Shown: positions 1 to 7,951, counted from the first letter of the stretch. The stretch: DNA of 64,000 nt from Xanthomonas sacchari (GCF_040529065.1 NZ_CP132343.1:1364001-1428000), one strand, 5' to 3'. Notes: generated by a model from the sequence alone, not told the origin. Numbers and translations: made by a program.

Positions 1-322
1 GCGCGCCAAGCTGGCGGCACGCCTGGCCGACCTGCCGCATCCGGTCGACCCCGGCCGCGCCGAGCAGGAACTGGTGCTGTGGCTGCAGAAGCTGGACGTG
101 GACGAGGAACTGGACCGGCTCGGCAGCCACATCAAGGAACTGCGCCGGGTGCTGCGCCAGCCGGAACCGGCAGGCCGGCGCCTGGACTTCCTGCTGCAGG
201 AGTTCAACCGCGAGGCCAATACGCTGGGCTCGAAGTCGGTGGACAGCCGCACCTCCAACGCCGCGGTGGAACTGAAGGTGCTGATCGACCAGATCCGCGA
301 GCAGGTGCAGAACCTCGAATAG
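1..322 (+). CDS. yicC: YicC/YloC family endoribonuclease, C-terminal part (cut by window start)
   Basis: The reading frame is open from base 2 and ends at a TAG at 320-322, giving about 106 C-terminal residues. The segment ELDRLGSHIKELRRVL followed by GRRLDFLLQEFNREANTLGSK is the hallmark of the DUF1732 C-terminal domain of YicC/YloC proteins, which are now regarded as endoribonucleases. The family is commonly found just upstream of gmk, and gmk indeed follows 110 bp downstream on the same strand. The N-terminal domain and start codon lie outside the window, so catalytic features cannot be checked. The family call is firm; the activity is taken from the family. Confidence 0.9.
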   Translation, partial: RAKLAARLADLPHPVDPGRAEQELVLWLQKLDVDEELDRLGSHIKELRRVLRQPEPAGRRLDFLLQEFNREANTLGSKSVDSRTSNAAVELKVLIDQIREQVQNLE

Positions 323-324
323 CC

Positions 325-427
325 GGGAATGGGCGATCGGGAATGGGGAATCGTCAAAGCGGGTACGATGCACCCCCAGCCCGGCTCGGCGCTGTTCCCA
401 TTCCCCATTCCCGACTCCCCATTCCCA
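325..427. repeat. Inverted pair of GGGAATG-type arrays between yicC and gmk
   Basis: A run of GGGAATG-like units (325-353) is followed after about 40 bp by the complementary run of CATTCCC units (396-427), ending 5 bp before the gmk start. The two arms could fold into one large hairpin in the yicC-gmk transcript. This is a degenerate member of the same 7-bp repeat family seen at 3752-4039, 6634-6650, 8078-8096 and 28404-28596, here without a REP palindrome between the arms. No function can be assigned. Confidence 0.6.
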
Positions 428-432
428 AGAAC

Positions 433-1059
433 ATGCGCGGCACTCTCTACATCGTGGCGGCCCCCTCCGGCGCCGGCAAGAGCAGCATCGTCAACGCGAC
501 CCTGGCGCGCGACCCGCAGATCGCGCTGTCGATCTCGTTCACCTCGCGCGCGCCGCGGCCAGGCGAACGCCACGCCGAGCACTACCATTTCGTCTCCGCC
601 GACGAGTTCCAGCGGATGATCGATGCCGGCGATTTCTTCGAGTACGCCCGCGTGCACGGCGACTGGAAGGGCACCGCGCGGCAGTCGGTGGAGCCGCAGC
701 TGGCCGCCGGCCACGACGTGCTGCTGGAGATCGACTGGCAGGGCGCGCGTCAGGTCCGGGCCAAGGTGCCGGACGCGGTCAGCGTGTTCATCCTGCCGCC
801 GTCGCGCGAGGCGCTGGAGCAGCGCATGCGCAAGCGCGGCCAGGACAGCGAGGCGGTGATCGCGCAGCGGCTGGCCGCCGCGCGCGAGGAGATGTCGCAC
901 TACGCCGACTTCGACTACGTGATCGTCAACGAGCATTTCGACACCGCGGTGGACGAGATGTGCGCGATCTTCGTCGCCAGCCGCCTGCGCCGGCTGCCGC
1001 AGCAGCAGCGCCACGCCGGGCTGATCGCCACCCTCCTGCAGGAACAGCCAACTGGCTGA
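433..1059 (+). CDS. gmk: Guanylate kinase
   Basis: The 208-residue product matches the normal size of guanylate kinase, which phosphorylates GMP to GDP with ATP in the cytoplasm. The P-loop APSGAGKS lies at residues 10-17, and the GMP-binding region follows (SFTSRAPRPGE, then YHFVSADEF and the DFFEYARVHGDWKGT segment). ATG 433 is chosen because it gives the canonical N-terminus (RGTLYIVAAPSGAGK). The frame stays open upstream to base 79, but that stretch is low-complexity and overlaps yicC, so it is not coding. The gene lies between yicC and rpoZ, as in many gammaproteobacteria, and links GTP supply with the nearby spoT. Confidence 0.97.
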   Translation: MRGTLYIVAAPSGAGKSSIVNATLARDPQIALSISFTSRAPRPGERHAEHYHFVSADEFQRMIDAGDFFEYARVHGDWKGTARQSVEPQLAAGHDVLLEIDWQGARQVRAKVPDAVSVFILPPSREALEQRMRKRGQDSEAVIAQRLAAAREEMSHYADFDYVIVNEHFDTAVDEMCAIFVASRLRRLPQQQRHAGLIATLLQEQPTG

Positions 1060-1086
1060 TTCCAAAGGGAACGGAATGGGGTGGGG

Positions 1087-1115
1087 TTGATCTTGGGCGG
1101 CTGTCGCCCTACAAT
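1087..1115 (+). promoter_or_regulatory. Predicted sigma70-type promoter for rpoZ (and perhaps spoT)
   Basis: TTGATC at 1087-1092 and TACAAT at 1110-1115 are separated by 17 bp, a near-consensus sigma70 arrangement, 57 bp upstream of the rpoZ start. It is a pattern match only. Confidence 0.5.
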
Positions 1116-1171
1116 CCCCGCCCTTTCCCTCATTCGAACGCGTGGCCGCCGCCGGCCCGCCGGGAGCCCGC

Positions 1172-1471
1172 ATGGCCCGCATCACCGTAGAAGATTGCCT
1201 GGAAGTCGTTAACAACCGTTTCGAACTGGTCATGATGGCGTCCAAGCGCGCCCGCCAGCTCGCCAACGGCGTGCAGGCCACCCTCGACAACACCGAGTCC
1301 GCCGACAAGCCGACCGTGCTGGCGCTGCGCGAGATCGCCGCGCGCAAGATCGACAACGCGCTGATCGACGAGGTCGAGAAGGCCGAGCGCGAGCGCGCCG
1401 AGCGCGAAGCCCTGGAGTGGGCCGCGGCCGAAGTGGTGGCCGACGAGGACATGTCCAAGAACGACGACTGA
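1172..1471 (+). CDS. rpoZ: RNA polymerase omega subunit
   Basis: This 99-residue protein is the omega subunit, which helps assemble and stabilise RNA polymerase and forms part of the ppGpp-binding site with beta-prime. The conserved N-terminus [19 protein letters not shown] and the SKRARQL segment identify the family; the acidic C-terminal tail is normal. ATG 1172 gives the canonical start; an upstream in-frame GTG at 1142 would add ten residues not seen in the family. The gene is followed by a strong hairpin terminator and then spoT, the enzyme making the nucleotide that omega helps sense. This is the usual rpoZ-spoT order. Confidence 0.97.
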   Translation: MARITVEDCLEVVNNRFELVMMASKRARQLANGVQATLDNTESADKPTVLALREIAARKIDNALIDEVEKAERERAEREALEWAAAEVVADEDMSKNDD

Positions 1472-1499
1472 TCGCGTCCCGCGTCGCGATCGTCCTGCG

Positions 1500-1530
1500 A
1501 ACAGCCCGCATCCGCGGGCTGTTTCGTTTT
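1500..1530 (+). terminator. Rho-independent terminator after rpoZ
   Basis: ACAGCCCGC and GCGGGCTGT form a 9-bp GC-rich stem around a short loop, followed by TTCGTTTT. It lies 29 bp after the rpoZ stop and 40 bp before spoT, so it may partly uncouple the two genes. Confidence 0.75.
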
Positions 1531-1571
1531 GCGGGTTTGCCGTCCACGCGCCGCTGGCATAGTCTTTCCGC

Positions 1572-3743
1572 ATGAACCCAGGCCCTTCTGCCCAGGTCGC
1601 CCACGCCGTGCCGTCGTCGGCCGACGAGGCGGTCCCCGACTACGTCCTGCAGCTCGAACGCAGCGCCAGCTATCTGCCGCCCGAGCAGATCCCGCTGCTG
1701 CGGCGCGCGTGGGAGGTCGGTGCGGCCGCGCATGCGGGGCAGACCCGCAAGTCCGGCGAGCCCTACATCACCCACCCGGTGGCGGTGGCCGGCGTGCTGG
1801 CCGAGCTCGGCCTGGACGTAGAGGCGCTGATCGCGGCGATCCTGCACGACACCATCGAGGACACCCCGCTGACCCGTGCCGAACTGGCCGCCGAGTTCGG
1901 CGAGGCGGTGGCCGAACTGGTCGACGGCGTCACCAAGCTGGACAAGCTCAAGTTCCGCGACCGTCAGGAAGCGGCCGCCGAGAGCTTCCGCAAGATGCTG
2001 CTGGCGATGTCGCGCGACCTGCGCGTGATCATGATCAAGCTCGCCGACCGCCTGCACAACATGCGCACGCTGGGCGCGCAGAGCGCCGAGGCGCGCAGCC
2101 GCATCGCCCGCGAGACGCTGGAGATCTACGCGCCGATCGCCCAGCGCCTGGGCATGAGCCTGATGAAGTCCGAACTGCAGAACCTCGGCTTCCGCGCCCT
2201 ACATCCGTGGCGCCACGCGATCATCGAAAAACACATCCGCAGCCAGCCGGTGGTGCGCCGCGAATCGATGGCGCAGGTGGAAGTGCAGTTGTCGCAGCGT
2301 CTGGCCAAGGAAGGGCTGGAGCACCGGCTGGTGAGCCGGATCAAGACGCCGTGGAGCATCTACAACAAGATGCGCGACGAGAACAAATCCTTCGACCAGG
2401 TGATGGACGTGTTCGGCTTCCGCCTGGTGGTGCGCGGTGTGCCCGACTGCTACCACGCCCTCGGCGCGGTGCACGCCACCTTCAAGCCGCTGGACGCGCG
2501 CTTCCGCGACTTCATCGCCATTCCCAAGGCCAACGGCTACCAGTCGCTGCACACGGTGCTGTTCGGCCCCTACGGCTCGCCGATCGAGGTGCAGATCCGC
2601 ACCGAGGAAATGGACCTGATCGCCGAACGCGGCGTCGCCGCGCACTGGACCTACAAGTTCGGCGGCGACTCGCCCAACAGCGCGCAGAGCCGCGCGCATG
2701 CGTGGATCGTCGAGCTGATCGAATCGCAGCGCGCCGCCGGCTCGTCGCTGGAGTTCCTGGACAACGTCAAGGTCGACCTGTTCCCGGACGAGGTCTACCT
2801 GTTCACGCCCAAGGGCAAGATCCTGGCGCTGCCACGCAATTCCACCGCGCTGGACTTCGCCTATGCGGTGCACACCGACGTCGGCAACCGCGCGGTGGCC
2901 TCGCGCGTGGACAAGAAGCTCGTGCCCTTGCGCACCAAGCTGGTCAGCGGACAGACGGTGGAAGTGATCACCGCGCGCTCGGCTACGCCCAAGCCGCAGT
3001 GGCTGGAGTTCGTGGTCAGCAGCAAGGCGCGCACCGCGATCCGCCACCAGCTCAAGCAGCTCGAGCACGAGGACGCGGTGCAGCTCGGCCACCGCATGCT
3101 CGACCGCGCGCTGGAGGCGATGGACAGTTCGCTGGAACGGCTGCCGAAGGGGCGCCTGGATTCGTTCCTCAGCGAGCACCGCTATCCGCGTCTCGAAGCC
3201 CTGCTGGCCGACGTGGCGCTGGGCAACTGGATGCCCAACCAGGCCGCGCAGGCGCTGATGGCGTACGCCGAACTGCGCGGCGGCGGCCATTCCAAGCATT
3301 CGCAGGAAAAGATCCTGATCAACGGCACCGAGCGCGGCGTGGTCAGCTTCGCCAATTGCTGCCAGCCGATCCCAGGCGACGAGATCATGGGCTACCACAC
3401 CGCCGGCAAGGGCATCGTGGTGCATCGCCTGGACTGTCCGAACCTGGCCGAACTGCGCAAATCGCCGGAGCGCTGGGTGCCGATCGGCTGGGATACCAGC
3501 GTCATCGGCGACTACGACACCGCGCTGGTGGTGGACGTGGAGAACCGCACCGGCGTGCTCGCGCAACTGGCCGCAGCGATCGCGCAGAGCCAGTCCAACA
3601 TCGAGCGCGTCGACTACCTGGACCGCGACTTCAACGCCGCGGTGCTGCGCTTCAACATCCAGGTGCGCGACCGCAACCACCTGGCCGAAGTGATGCGCCG
3701 GCTGCGGCGCTTGAATGCGGTGCAAAGCGTGCGGCGCCAGTAG
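1572..3743 (+). CDS. spoT: Bifunctional (p)ppGpp synthetase/hydrolase SpoT
   Basis: The 723-residue product has the full RelA/SpoT domain order. The HD hydrolase domain carries HDTIEDT at residues 92-98, so hydrolase activity is expected. The synthetase domain shows VFGFRLVV, GYQSLHT and IEVQIRTEEMD. A TGS domain starts around residue 400 (DLFPDEVYLFTPKGK). A zinc-finger/helical region contains FANCCQPIPGDEI, and an ACT domain occupies the last 75 residues. The intact HD motif favours SpoT over RelA. The protein sets cellular (p)ppGpp in response to starvation and links ribosomes, acyl carrier protein and RNA polymerase. It lies directly downstream of rpoZ. A 344-bp repeat-rich gap separates it from ridA. 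Confidence 0.96.
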   Translation: MNPGPSAQVAHAVPSSADEAVPDYVLQLERSASYLPPEQIPLLRRAWEVGAAAHAGQTRKSGEPYITHPVAVAGVLAELGLDVEALIAAILHDTIEDTPLTRAELAAEFGEAVAELVDGVTKLDKLKFRDRQEAAAESFRKMLLAMSRDLRVIMIKLADRLHNMRTLGAQSAEARSRIARETLEIYAPIAQRLGMSLMKSELQNLGFRALHPWRHAIIEKHIRSQPVVRRESMAQVEVQLSQRLAKEGLEHRLVSRIKTPWSIYNKMRDENKSFDQVMDVFGFRLVVRGVPDCYHALGAVHATFKPLDARFRDFIAIPKANGYQSLHTVLFGPYGSPIEVQIRTEEMDLIAERGVAAHWTYKFGGDSPNSAQSRAHAWIVELIESQRAAGSSLEFLDNVKVDLFPDEVYLFTPKGKILALPRNSTALDFAYAVHTDVGNRAVASRVDKKLVPLRTKLVSGQTVEVITARSATPKPQWLEFVVSSKARTAIRHQLKQLEHEDAVQLGHRMLDRALEAMDSSLERLPKGRLDSFLSEHRYPRLEALLADVALGNWMPNQAAQALMAYAELRGGGHSKHSQEKILINGTERGVVSFANCCQPIPGDEIMGYHTAGKGIVVHRLDCPNLAELRKSPERWVPIGWDTSVIGDYDTALVVDVENRTGVLAQLAAAIAQSQSNIERVDYLDRDFNAAVLRFNIQVRDRNHLAEVMRRLRRLNAVQSVRRQ

Positions 3744-3751
3744 GTGGTGCC

Positions 3752-3815
3752 GGGATTGGGGATTGGGGATTCGGGATTCGGGATTAGGGATTGGGGATTG
3801 GGGATTGGGGATTCG
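3752..3815 (+). repeat. 7-bp tandem array GGGATT(G/C), left arm of a composite repeat
   Basis: About nine units of GGGATTG, GGGATTC or GGGATTA run head to tail just after the spoT stop. Runs of three or four G separated by three or four bases make this a G-quadruplex candidate on the + strand. The complementary array at 3950-4039 has opposite polarity and a REP palindrome lies between them. The 3744-4087 gap holds no gene, only these repeats and the ridA ribosome-binding site. Confidence 0.85.
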
Positions 3816-3837
3816 ACACGCGCTTGGCGCTGCTGTC

Positions 3838-3900
3838 GTAGGAGCGGCTTCAGCCGCGACGCCTTACCGATGACGCATCGCGGCTGAAGCCGCTCCTGCG
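3838..3900. repeat. REP-like palindrome, copy A
   Basis: GTAGGAGCGGCTTCAGCCGCGA is followed by a 17-bp spacer and its complement ending GCTCCTGCG, forming a long hairpin with an inner GGCTTCAGCC palindrome in each arm. At least four more copies occur in this window (7952-8017, 28470-28535, 30741-30826, 55103-55168), all intergenic. The pattern is typical of dispersed REP elements in Xanthomonadaceae. Confidence 0.85.
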
Positions 3901-3949
3901 AAAATCGTCTGAAAGCGAGCGCAGCGCTGTGTCCTGCCGGCAAGCTGTT

Positions 3950-4039
3950 CCCGAATCCCGAATCCCGAATCCCGAATCCCGAATCCCCAATCCCCAATCC
4001 CCAATCCCCAATCCCCAATCCCCAATCCCCAATCCCCAA
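3950..4039 (-). repeat. 7-bp tandem array, right arm of a composite repeat
   Basis: About twelve units read CCCGAAT then CCCCAAT on the + strand, the reverse complement of the array at 3752-3815. It ends 48 bp before the ridA start. Together with REP copy A it forms a nested inverted structure of about 290 bp. Confidence 0.85.
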
Positions 4040-4087
4040 CCGCGCACGCCAGCTAAACTAGGCGGACATTCTTCCAACGGAGTCGCC

Positions 4088-4471
4088 ATGTCCCGCCAGA
4101 TCATCCATACCGACCGTGCACCGGCCGCGATCGGCCCGTATTCGCAGGCCGTGCGCGCCGGCAACACCGTGTACTTCTCCGGGCAGATCCCGCTGGATCC
4201 GGCCACCGGCGAGATCGTCGCCGGCGACATCGCCGCGCAGGCGCGCCGCGCGTTCGACAACCTGCAGGCGGTGGCCGAGGCGGCCGGCGGCTCGCTGGAC
4301 CGCATCGTGCGCCTGGGGCTGTACCTCACCGACCTGGCGCAGTTCGCGCAGGTCAATGCGGTGATGCAGGACTACTTCCAGGCGCCGTTCCCCGCGCGTT
4401 CCACCATCGAAGTCTCGGCGCTGCCCAAGGGCGCGGGCTTCGAAGTGGACGCGGTGATGGTGCTGGACTGA
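4088..4471 (+). CDS. ridA: 2-iminobutanoate/2-iminopropanoate deaminase (RidA/YjgF family)
   Basis: The 127-residue protein fits the RidA family, which hydrolyses reactive enamine/imine intermediates released by PLP enzymes such as threonine dehydratase. The conserved N-terminal region (APAAIGPYSQAVRAG, then VYFSGQIPLDP) and the C-terminal PARSTIEVSALPKGA with Arg around residue 104, the substrate carboxylate ligand, are all present, so deaminase activity is expected. ATG 4088 has an ACGGAG ribosome-binding site 7 bases upstream. An upstream in-frame start at 3929 would translate the repeat array and is rejected. recG begins 9 bp after the stop, suggesting co-transcription; spoT-ridA-recG is a common order in this family. 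Confidence 0.95.
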   Translation: MSRQIIHTDRAPAAIGPYSQAVRAGNTVYFSGQIPLDPATGEIVAGDIAAQARRAFDNLQAVAEAAGGSLDRIVRLGLYLTDLAQFAQVNAVMQDYFQAPFPARSTIEVSALPKGAGFEVDAVMVLD

Positions 4472-4480
4472 TTCCCCGCC

Positions 4481-6628
4481 GTGCCGCGCGTGCAGGTTCC
4501 GGCGCCGGCGCTGTCGGCGGCAGGCGAGGCGCCGCTGACCACGCTGCCCGGCGTCGGTCCCAAGTTGGCGGAGAAATTCGCCGCGCGCGGCCTGTCCACC
4601 CTGCAGGACCTGTGGCTGCACCTGCCGCTGCGCTATGAGGACCGCACCCGCCTGACCACGGTCGCGGCGTTGCAGCCGGGCGTGCCGGCGCAGGTCGAGG
4701 GGCGGGTGCAGGCGGTGGACCGCGGCTTCCGCTACCGGCCGATGCTGCGCGTGGCGGTGGCCGACGACTCGCGCGGCACCCTGGTGCTGCGCTTCTTCCA
4801 GTTCCGCGCCGCGCAGGCGGCGCAGTTCGCGGTCGGCGCGCGCTTGCGCGCCTTCGGCACGCCCAAGCCGGGCCAGCACGGGCTGGAGTTCGTGCATCCC
4901 AGTTACCAGATCCTCGGCGAGGACGACGACGCGGCGCTGGGCGATCGCCTGGATCCGGTGTACCCGGCGGTGGAAGGCGTCGGCCCGGCGACCGTGCGCC
5001 GGCTGATCGGCCAGGCGCTGGACCGGCTGCCCGAGGAAGCGGCGCTGGAACTGCTGCCGGCGTCGCTGCTGGCCGAACTCGGCCTGCCGTCGCTGCGCAG
5101 CGCGCTGCTGGTCGCGCACCGGCCGCCGCCGCAGGCCGACCTGGCCGCGCTCGCCGCCGGGCTGCATCCAGCGCAGCAGCGCCTGGCGCTGGAGGAACTG
5201 CTCGCGCATCACCTGAGCCTGCGCCGCCAGCGCATCGCCATGCAGTGCCAGCCGGCGCCATCGCTGCGCGGCCGCGGGCTGCTGGCCAAGCGCCTGCAGC
5301 AGTCGCTGCCGTTCCGGCTGACCGGCGCGCAGCAGCGCGTGTTCGCGCAGATCCGCGCCGACCTGGAGCAGCCGGCGCCGATGCTGCGGCTGGTGCAGGG
5401 CGACGTCGGCAGCGGCAAGACCGTGGTCGCTGCGCTGGCGGCGATGCTGGCGGTGGACAAGCGCAAGCAGGCGGCGCTGGCGGCGCCGACCGAACTGCTT
5501 GCCGAACAGCATCTGGCCAACCTGCGCGGCTGGCTGGAGCCGCTGGGCGTGCGCGTGGCCTGGCTGGCCGGCAAGGTCACCGGCAAGGCGCGCAGCGCGA
5601 CCCTGGCGCAGATCGCCTCCGGCGAGGCGCAGGTGGTGGTCGGTACGCATGCGCTGATGCAGGACGCGGTGCGCTTCCACGACCTGGCCCTGGCCATCGT
5701 CGACGAGCAGCATCGCTTCGGCGTGCACCAGCGGCTGGCGCTGCGCGACAAGGGTGCTTCCGGCGCGGGCGTGCCGCACCAACTGGTGATGACCGCCACG
5801 CCGATCCCGCGCACGCTCGCGATGGCCGCCTATGCCGACCTGGACGTTTCCTCGATCGACGAACTGCCGCCGGGGCGCACGCCGGTGCAGACCATCGTGC
5901 TCAATGCCGAGCGCCGTCCGGAACTGGTGCAGCGCATCCGTGTGGCCTGCGCCGAAGGACGTCAGGCCTATTGGGTCTGCACCTTGATCGAAGAGGCCGA
6001 GGACAACGAGAAGTCCGCGCAAGGCGGCGCCGGCAACCGGCTCGAGGCCAGCGCCGCGCAGGCCACCTTCGAGGCGCTCTCGGCGCAGTTGCCGGAACTG
6101 CGCGTGGGCCTGGTCCACGGGCGCATGAAGCCGGCGGAGAAGCAGGCGGCGATGCGCGCGTTCAAGCAGGGCGAGATCGACCTGCTGGTCGCCACCACCG
6201 TCATCGAGGTCGGCGTGGACGTGCCCAACGCCTCGCTGATGATCATCGAGAACGCCGAGCGCCTGGGCCTGGCGCAGTTGCATCAGTTGCGCGGCCGGGT
6301 CGGGCGCGGCGCGGCCGCGTCGAGCTGCGTGCTCATGTACCAGGCGCCGCTGTCGGCGATGGCGCGGCAGCGTCTGGAAACCATGCGCCAGACCAACGAC
6401 GGCTTCGTCATCGCCGAGAAGGACCTGGAACTGCGCGGTCCCGGCGAACTGCTCGGCACCCGCCAGACCGGCCTGGCCGCGTTCCGCGTGGCCGACCTGG
6501 CCCGCGACGCCGGCCTGCTGCCGCGCGTGCACGCCCTGGCCGACCGGCTGCTCGACGAGGCGCCGGTGCTGGCCGACCGCATCGTCGCGCGCTGGGTCGG
6601 CGGCGCGGTGCGGTTCGCCGGGGCGTGA
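4481..6628 (+). CDS. recG: ATP-dependent DNA helicase RecG
   Basis: The 715-residue product is RecG, which reverses stalled replication forks and migrates Holliday junctions. An N-terminal wedge/OB domain (around residues 20-170, including TLPGVGPKLAEKFAARG) is followed by helicase motifs: Walker A GDVGSGKT near residue 307, DEQH box near 408, TATPIPRTLAM, and the C-terminal VGRGAAASSCVLMY and DLELRGPGELLGTRQ segments. A GTG at 4481, 9 bp after ridA, is the first start in frame and fits the family length. Downstream, a repeat and an IS element separate recG from the next gene. The family call is very secure. Confidence 0.97.
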   Translation: MPRVQVPAPALSAAGEAPLTTLPGVGPKLAEKFAARGLSTLQDLWLHLPLRYEDRTRLTTVAALQPGVPAQVEGRVQAVDRGFRYRPMLRVAVADDSRGTLVLRFFQFRAAQAAQFAVGARLRAFGTPKPGQHGLEFVHPSYQILGEDDDAALGDRLDPVYPAVEGVGPATVRRLIGQALDRLPEEAALELLPASLLAELGLPSLRSALLVAHRPPPQADLAALAAGLHPAQQRLALEELLAHHLSLRRQRIAMQCQPAPSLRGRGLLAKRLQQSLPFRLTGAQQRVFAQIRADLEQPAPMLRLVQGDVGSGKTVVAALAAMLAVDKRKQAALAAPTELLAEQHLANLRGWLEPLGVRVAWLAGKVTGKARSATLAQIASGEAQVVVGTHALMQDAVRFHDLALAIVDEQHRFGVHQRLALRDKGASGAGVPHQLVMTATPIPRTLAMAAYADLDVSSIDELPPGRTPVQTIVLNAERRPELVQRIRVACAEGRQAYWVCTLIEEAEDNEKSAQGGAGNRLEASAAQATFEALSAQLPELRVGLVHGRMKPAEKQAAMRAFKQGEIDLLVATTVIEVGVDVPNASLMIIENAERLGLAQLHQLRGRVGRGAAASSCVLMYQAPLSAMARQRLETMRQTNDGFVIAEKDLELRGPGELLGTRQTGLAAFRVADLARDAGLLPRVHALADRLLDEAPVLADRIVARWVGGAVRFAGA

Positions 6629-6633
6629 GGGGC

Positions 6634-6691
6634 GGGGATTCGGCATTGGGGATGACCAGCCATTCGGCTGTGGAAAGCGGGGATTCGCAAA
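6634..6691 (+). repeat. Left arm of a 58-bp inverted repeat flanking the IS element
   Basis: This stretch after recG (including GATGACCAGCCATTCGGCTG) is the near-perfect reverse complement of 8039-8096. The two arms sit outside the IS110 element and the REP palindrome, so they look like the original composite intergenic repeat into which the IS inserted. Each arm ends in GGGATT-type units. Confidence 0.8.
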
Positions 6692-6734
6692 AGCGGCTTC
6701 GCGACGGCTTCGTTCGTAGATACCGTCTTACCCC

Positions 6735-7706
6735 CTAGCAGGCAAGTCCCCTTTTCGGATCGAACGCCGTACCCGATTTGAGAACCCCGTAGGCCAGGTG
6801 CAGGAGCTTGCGCATGGCGGCGCACACGATCTGCTTGCCGGCTTTGCCGCGTTCGCTCAGCCGCTGTTTCAGCGTCCGGATGATCGGGTTGTGGGTCATG
6901 GCCACCAGGGCCGGCATGAACAGGCCCGCACGCAGGCGGGGCGAGCCGGTGCGCGAGATGCAGACGTGGCCTTTGCGGTCGCCCGACTGCTGCAGGCACG
7001 GATTCAGGCCCGCGAAGGCGGTCACCGCCGCGGCATCGGCGAAGCGCCTCACATCGCCAAGCTCGGCCAGCATCAAGGCCGCGCTGGTGTCGGCAATCCC
7101 CTGGATGCTCACCAGCAGCTCGCGCTGCCCACGCAAGGTCGGATCCTGGTCGATGTGGTCATCGATGGCCTGCTCGATCTGGGCGATGTGGTGTTGCAGA
7201 TCGGCCAGATGGACCTGGATCGAGTCCTTCACCTGGGCCGGAGCGACGTCCAGCCGGTTGCGCTCCATCTGCAGCATCTGTTGCAGATCCTGGCGCCGGC
7301 GCACCAGCGCTTTGAGCTGCTTGAGCGCCGGCGGATCAGGGTGCCAACGGCGTAACTGCTCGCGGTGACGCAGGGCATAACTGGCGATCAGCTTGGCATC
7401 GCTGCGATCGGTCTTGACCCGGCTGAGCTGGCTGCGTGCGTACGCGGCCGTCTGCGCAGGGTTGAGCACGCACACCTGATAGCCTCGTGCGTGGAGGAAC
7501 TCGGCCAGCGCCTGGTGATAGGTGCCGGTGGCCTCCATGGCGATCCAGCTATCGGGCTGCGCATGCGTCTGCAGCCATGCCTGCAGGGCCTGGAAGCCCT
7601 TGGCATCGTTGGACAACTTGGCCTTGGTACGGTGCTTGCCATTGGTCAGATCGATGGCCGCATCGAAACTGCGTTTGGCGACGTCGATGCCGATGACGGG
7701 AGACAT
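6735..7706 (-). CDS. IS110-family transposase (bridge-RNA-guided recombinase)
   Basis: This 323-residue protein has the two IS110 domains. The N-terminal RuvC-like DEDD domain shows IGIDVAK (Asp8), AMEATG (Glu58) and KTDRSDAK (Asp100, Asp103). The C-terminal Tnp domain has a helix-hairpin-helix-like VSIQGIADTSA and the serine motif QQSGDRKG with Ser241. The spacing closely follows IS621 (catalytic Asp11, Glu60, Asp102, Asp105 and Ser241). ATG 7706 is chosen for its GGAGG ribosome-binding site 7 bases upstream; the open frame continues to 7826 but that extension overlaps the predicted bridge RNA. The stop lies about 16 bp from the element's right end. The enzyme would excise and insert the element, guided by the RNA at 7740-7912. 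Confidence 0.92.
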   Translation of the reverse strand: MSPVIGIDVAKRSFDAAIDLTNGKHRTKAKLSNDAKGFQALQAWLQTHAQPDSWIAMEATGTYHQALAEFLHARGYQVCVLNPAQTAAYARSQLSRVKTDRSDAKLIASYALRHREQLRRWHPDPPALKQLKALVRRRQDLQQMLQMERNRLDVAPAQVKDSIQVHLADLQHHIAQIEQAIDDHIDQDPTLRGQRELLVSIQGIADTSAALMLAELGDVRRFADAAAVTAFAGLNPCLQQSGDRKGHVCISRTGSPRLRAGLFMPALVAMTHNPIIRTLKQRLSERGKAGKQIVCAAMRKLLHLAYGVLKSGTAFDPKRGLAC

Positions 7707-7739
7707 ACGCGATTCCTCCATCGTGTCAGGGTCATGATC

Positions 7740-7912
7740 GGCGCTGGGCCCGGTCCTGCCTTGTCGATGCGAGTTCACGCCCGGGAGCGGACTCTGGATA
7801 CCGTTCGGACACACAAGGGCCAGCATGTGGAGGGCGGAGCCGATCTACGATGCAAGCTCGAAGCTTTAGGAGCGACTGGACCTGCCACACCTCCTCCGAT
7901 GATCAGTCGGAA
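7740..7912 (-). ncRNA. Predicted IS110 bridge RNA with target- and donor-binding loops
   Basis: The noncoding end upstream of the transposase can encode an RNA of about 173 nt on the minus strand, close to the 177 nt of IS621. A 5' hairpin (TCCGA/TCGGA, 7894-7911) precedes a target loop. The left guide CGCTCCTA (7874-7867) equals the occupied REP site around the CT core. The right guide TCGTAG (7850-7845) is complementary to CTACGA of the same site. A small AAGCT/AGCTT hairpin separates the guides. A donor loop follows, with ACGGTATC (7804-7797) matching the element's right end and ACAAG (7764-7760) pairing with its left start CTTGT. GGCCC/GGGCC pairs (7817-7821 and 7746-7752) can close this loop. 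Exact ends are unknown. Confidence 0.65.
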
Positions 7913-7951
7913 GACATGACGCCTGTCTAGGGGCGACATGTCCAGATACAA

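Noticed and set aside
79-432. N-terminal extension of guanylate kinase
   Set aside because: It overlaps yicC in another frame and the repeat arrays; the product has low-complexity Ala/Gly/Pro/Arg sequence and the canonical gmk N-terminus begins at 433.
3752-4039. CRISPR array
   Set aside because: The units are contiguous 7-bp repeats without spacers, of opposite polarity on both sides of a REP palindrome, and no cas gene is present.
4058-6646. Open frame of 862 codons on the minus strand across ridA and recG
   Set aside because: It is antisense to recG, has biased Arg/Gln/His/Gly composition typical of a GC-rich shadow frame, and shows no family motif.
6746-6765. GTCCCCTTTTCGG shared by the IS element end and REP copy D as evidence of an IS remnant
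   Set aside because: The match is 13 bases, which is expected by chance several times in a GC-rich window of this size, and lies in coding sequence of the transposase.
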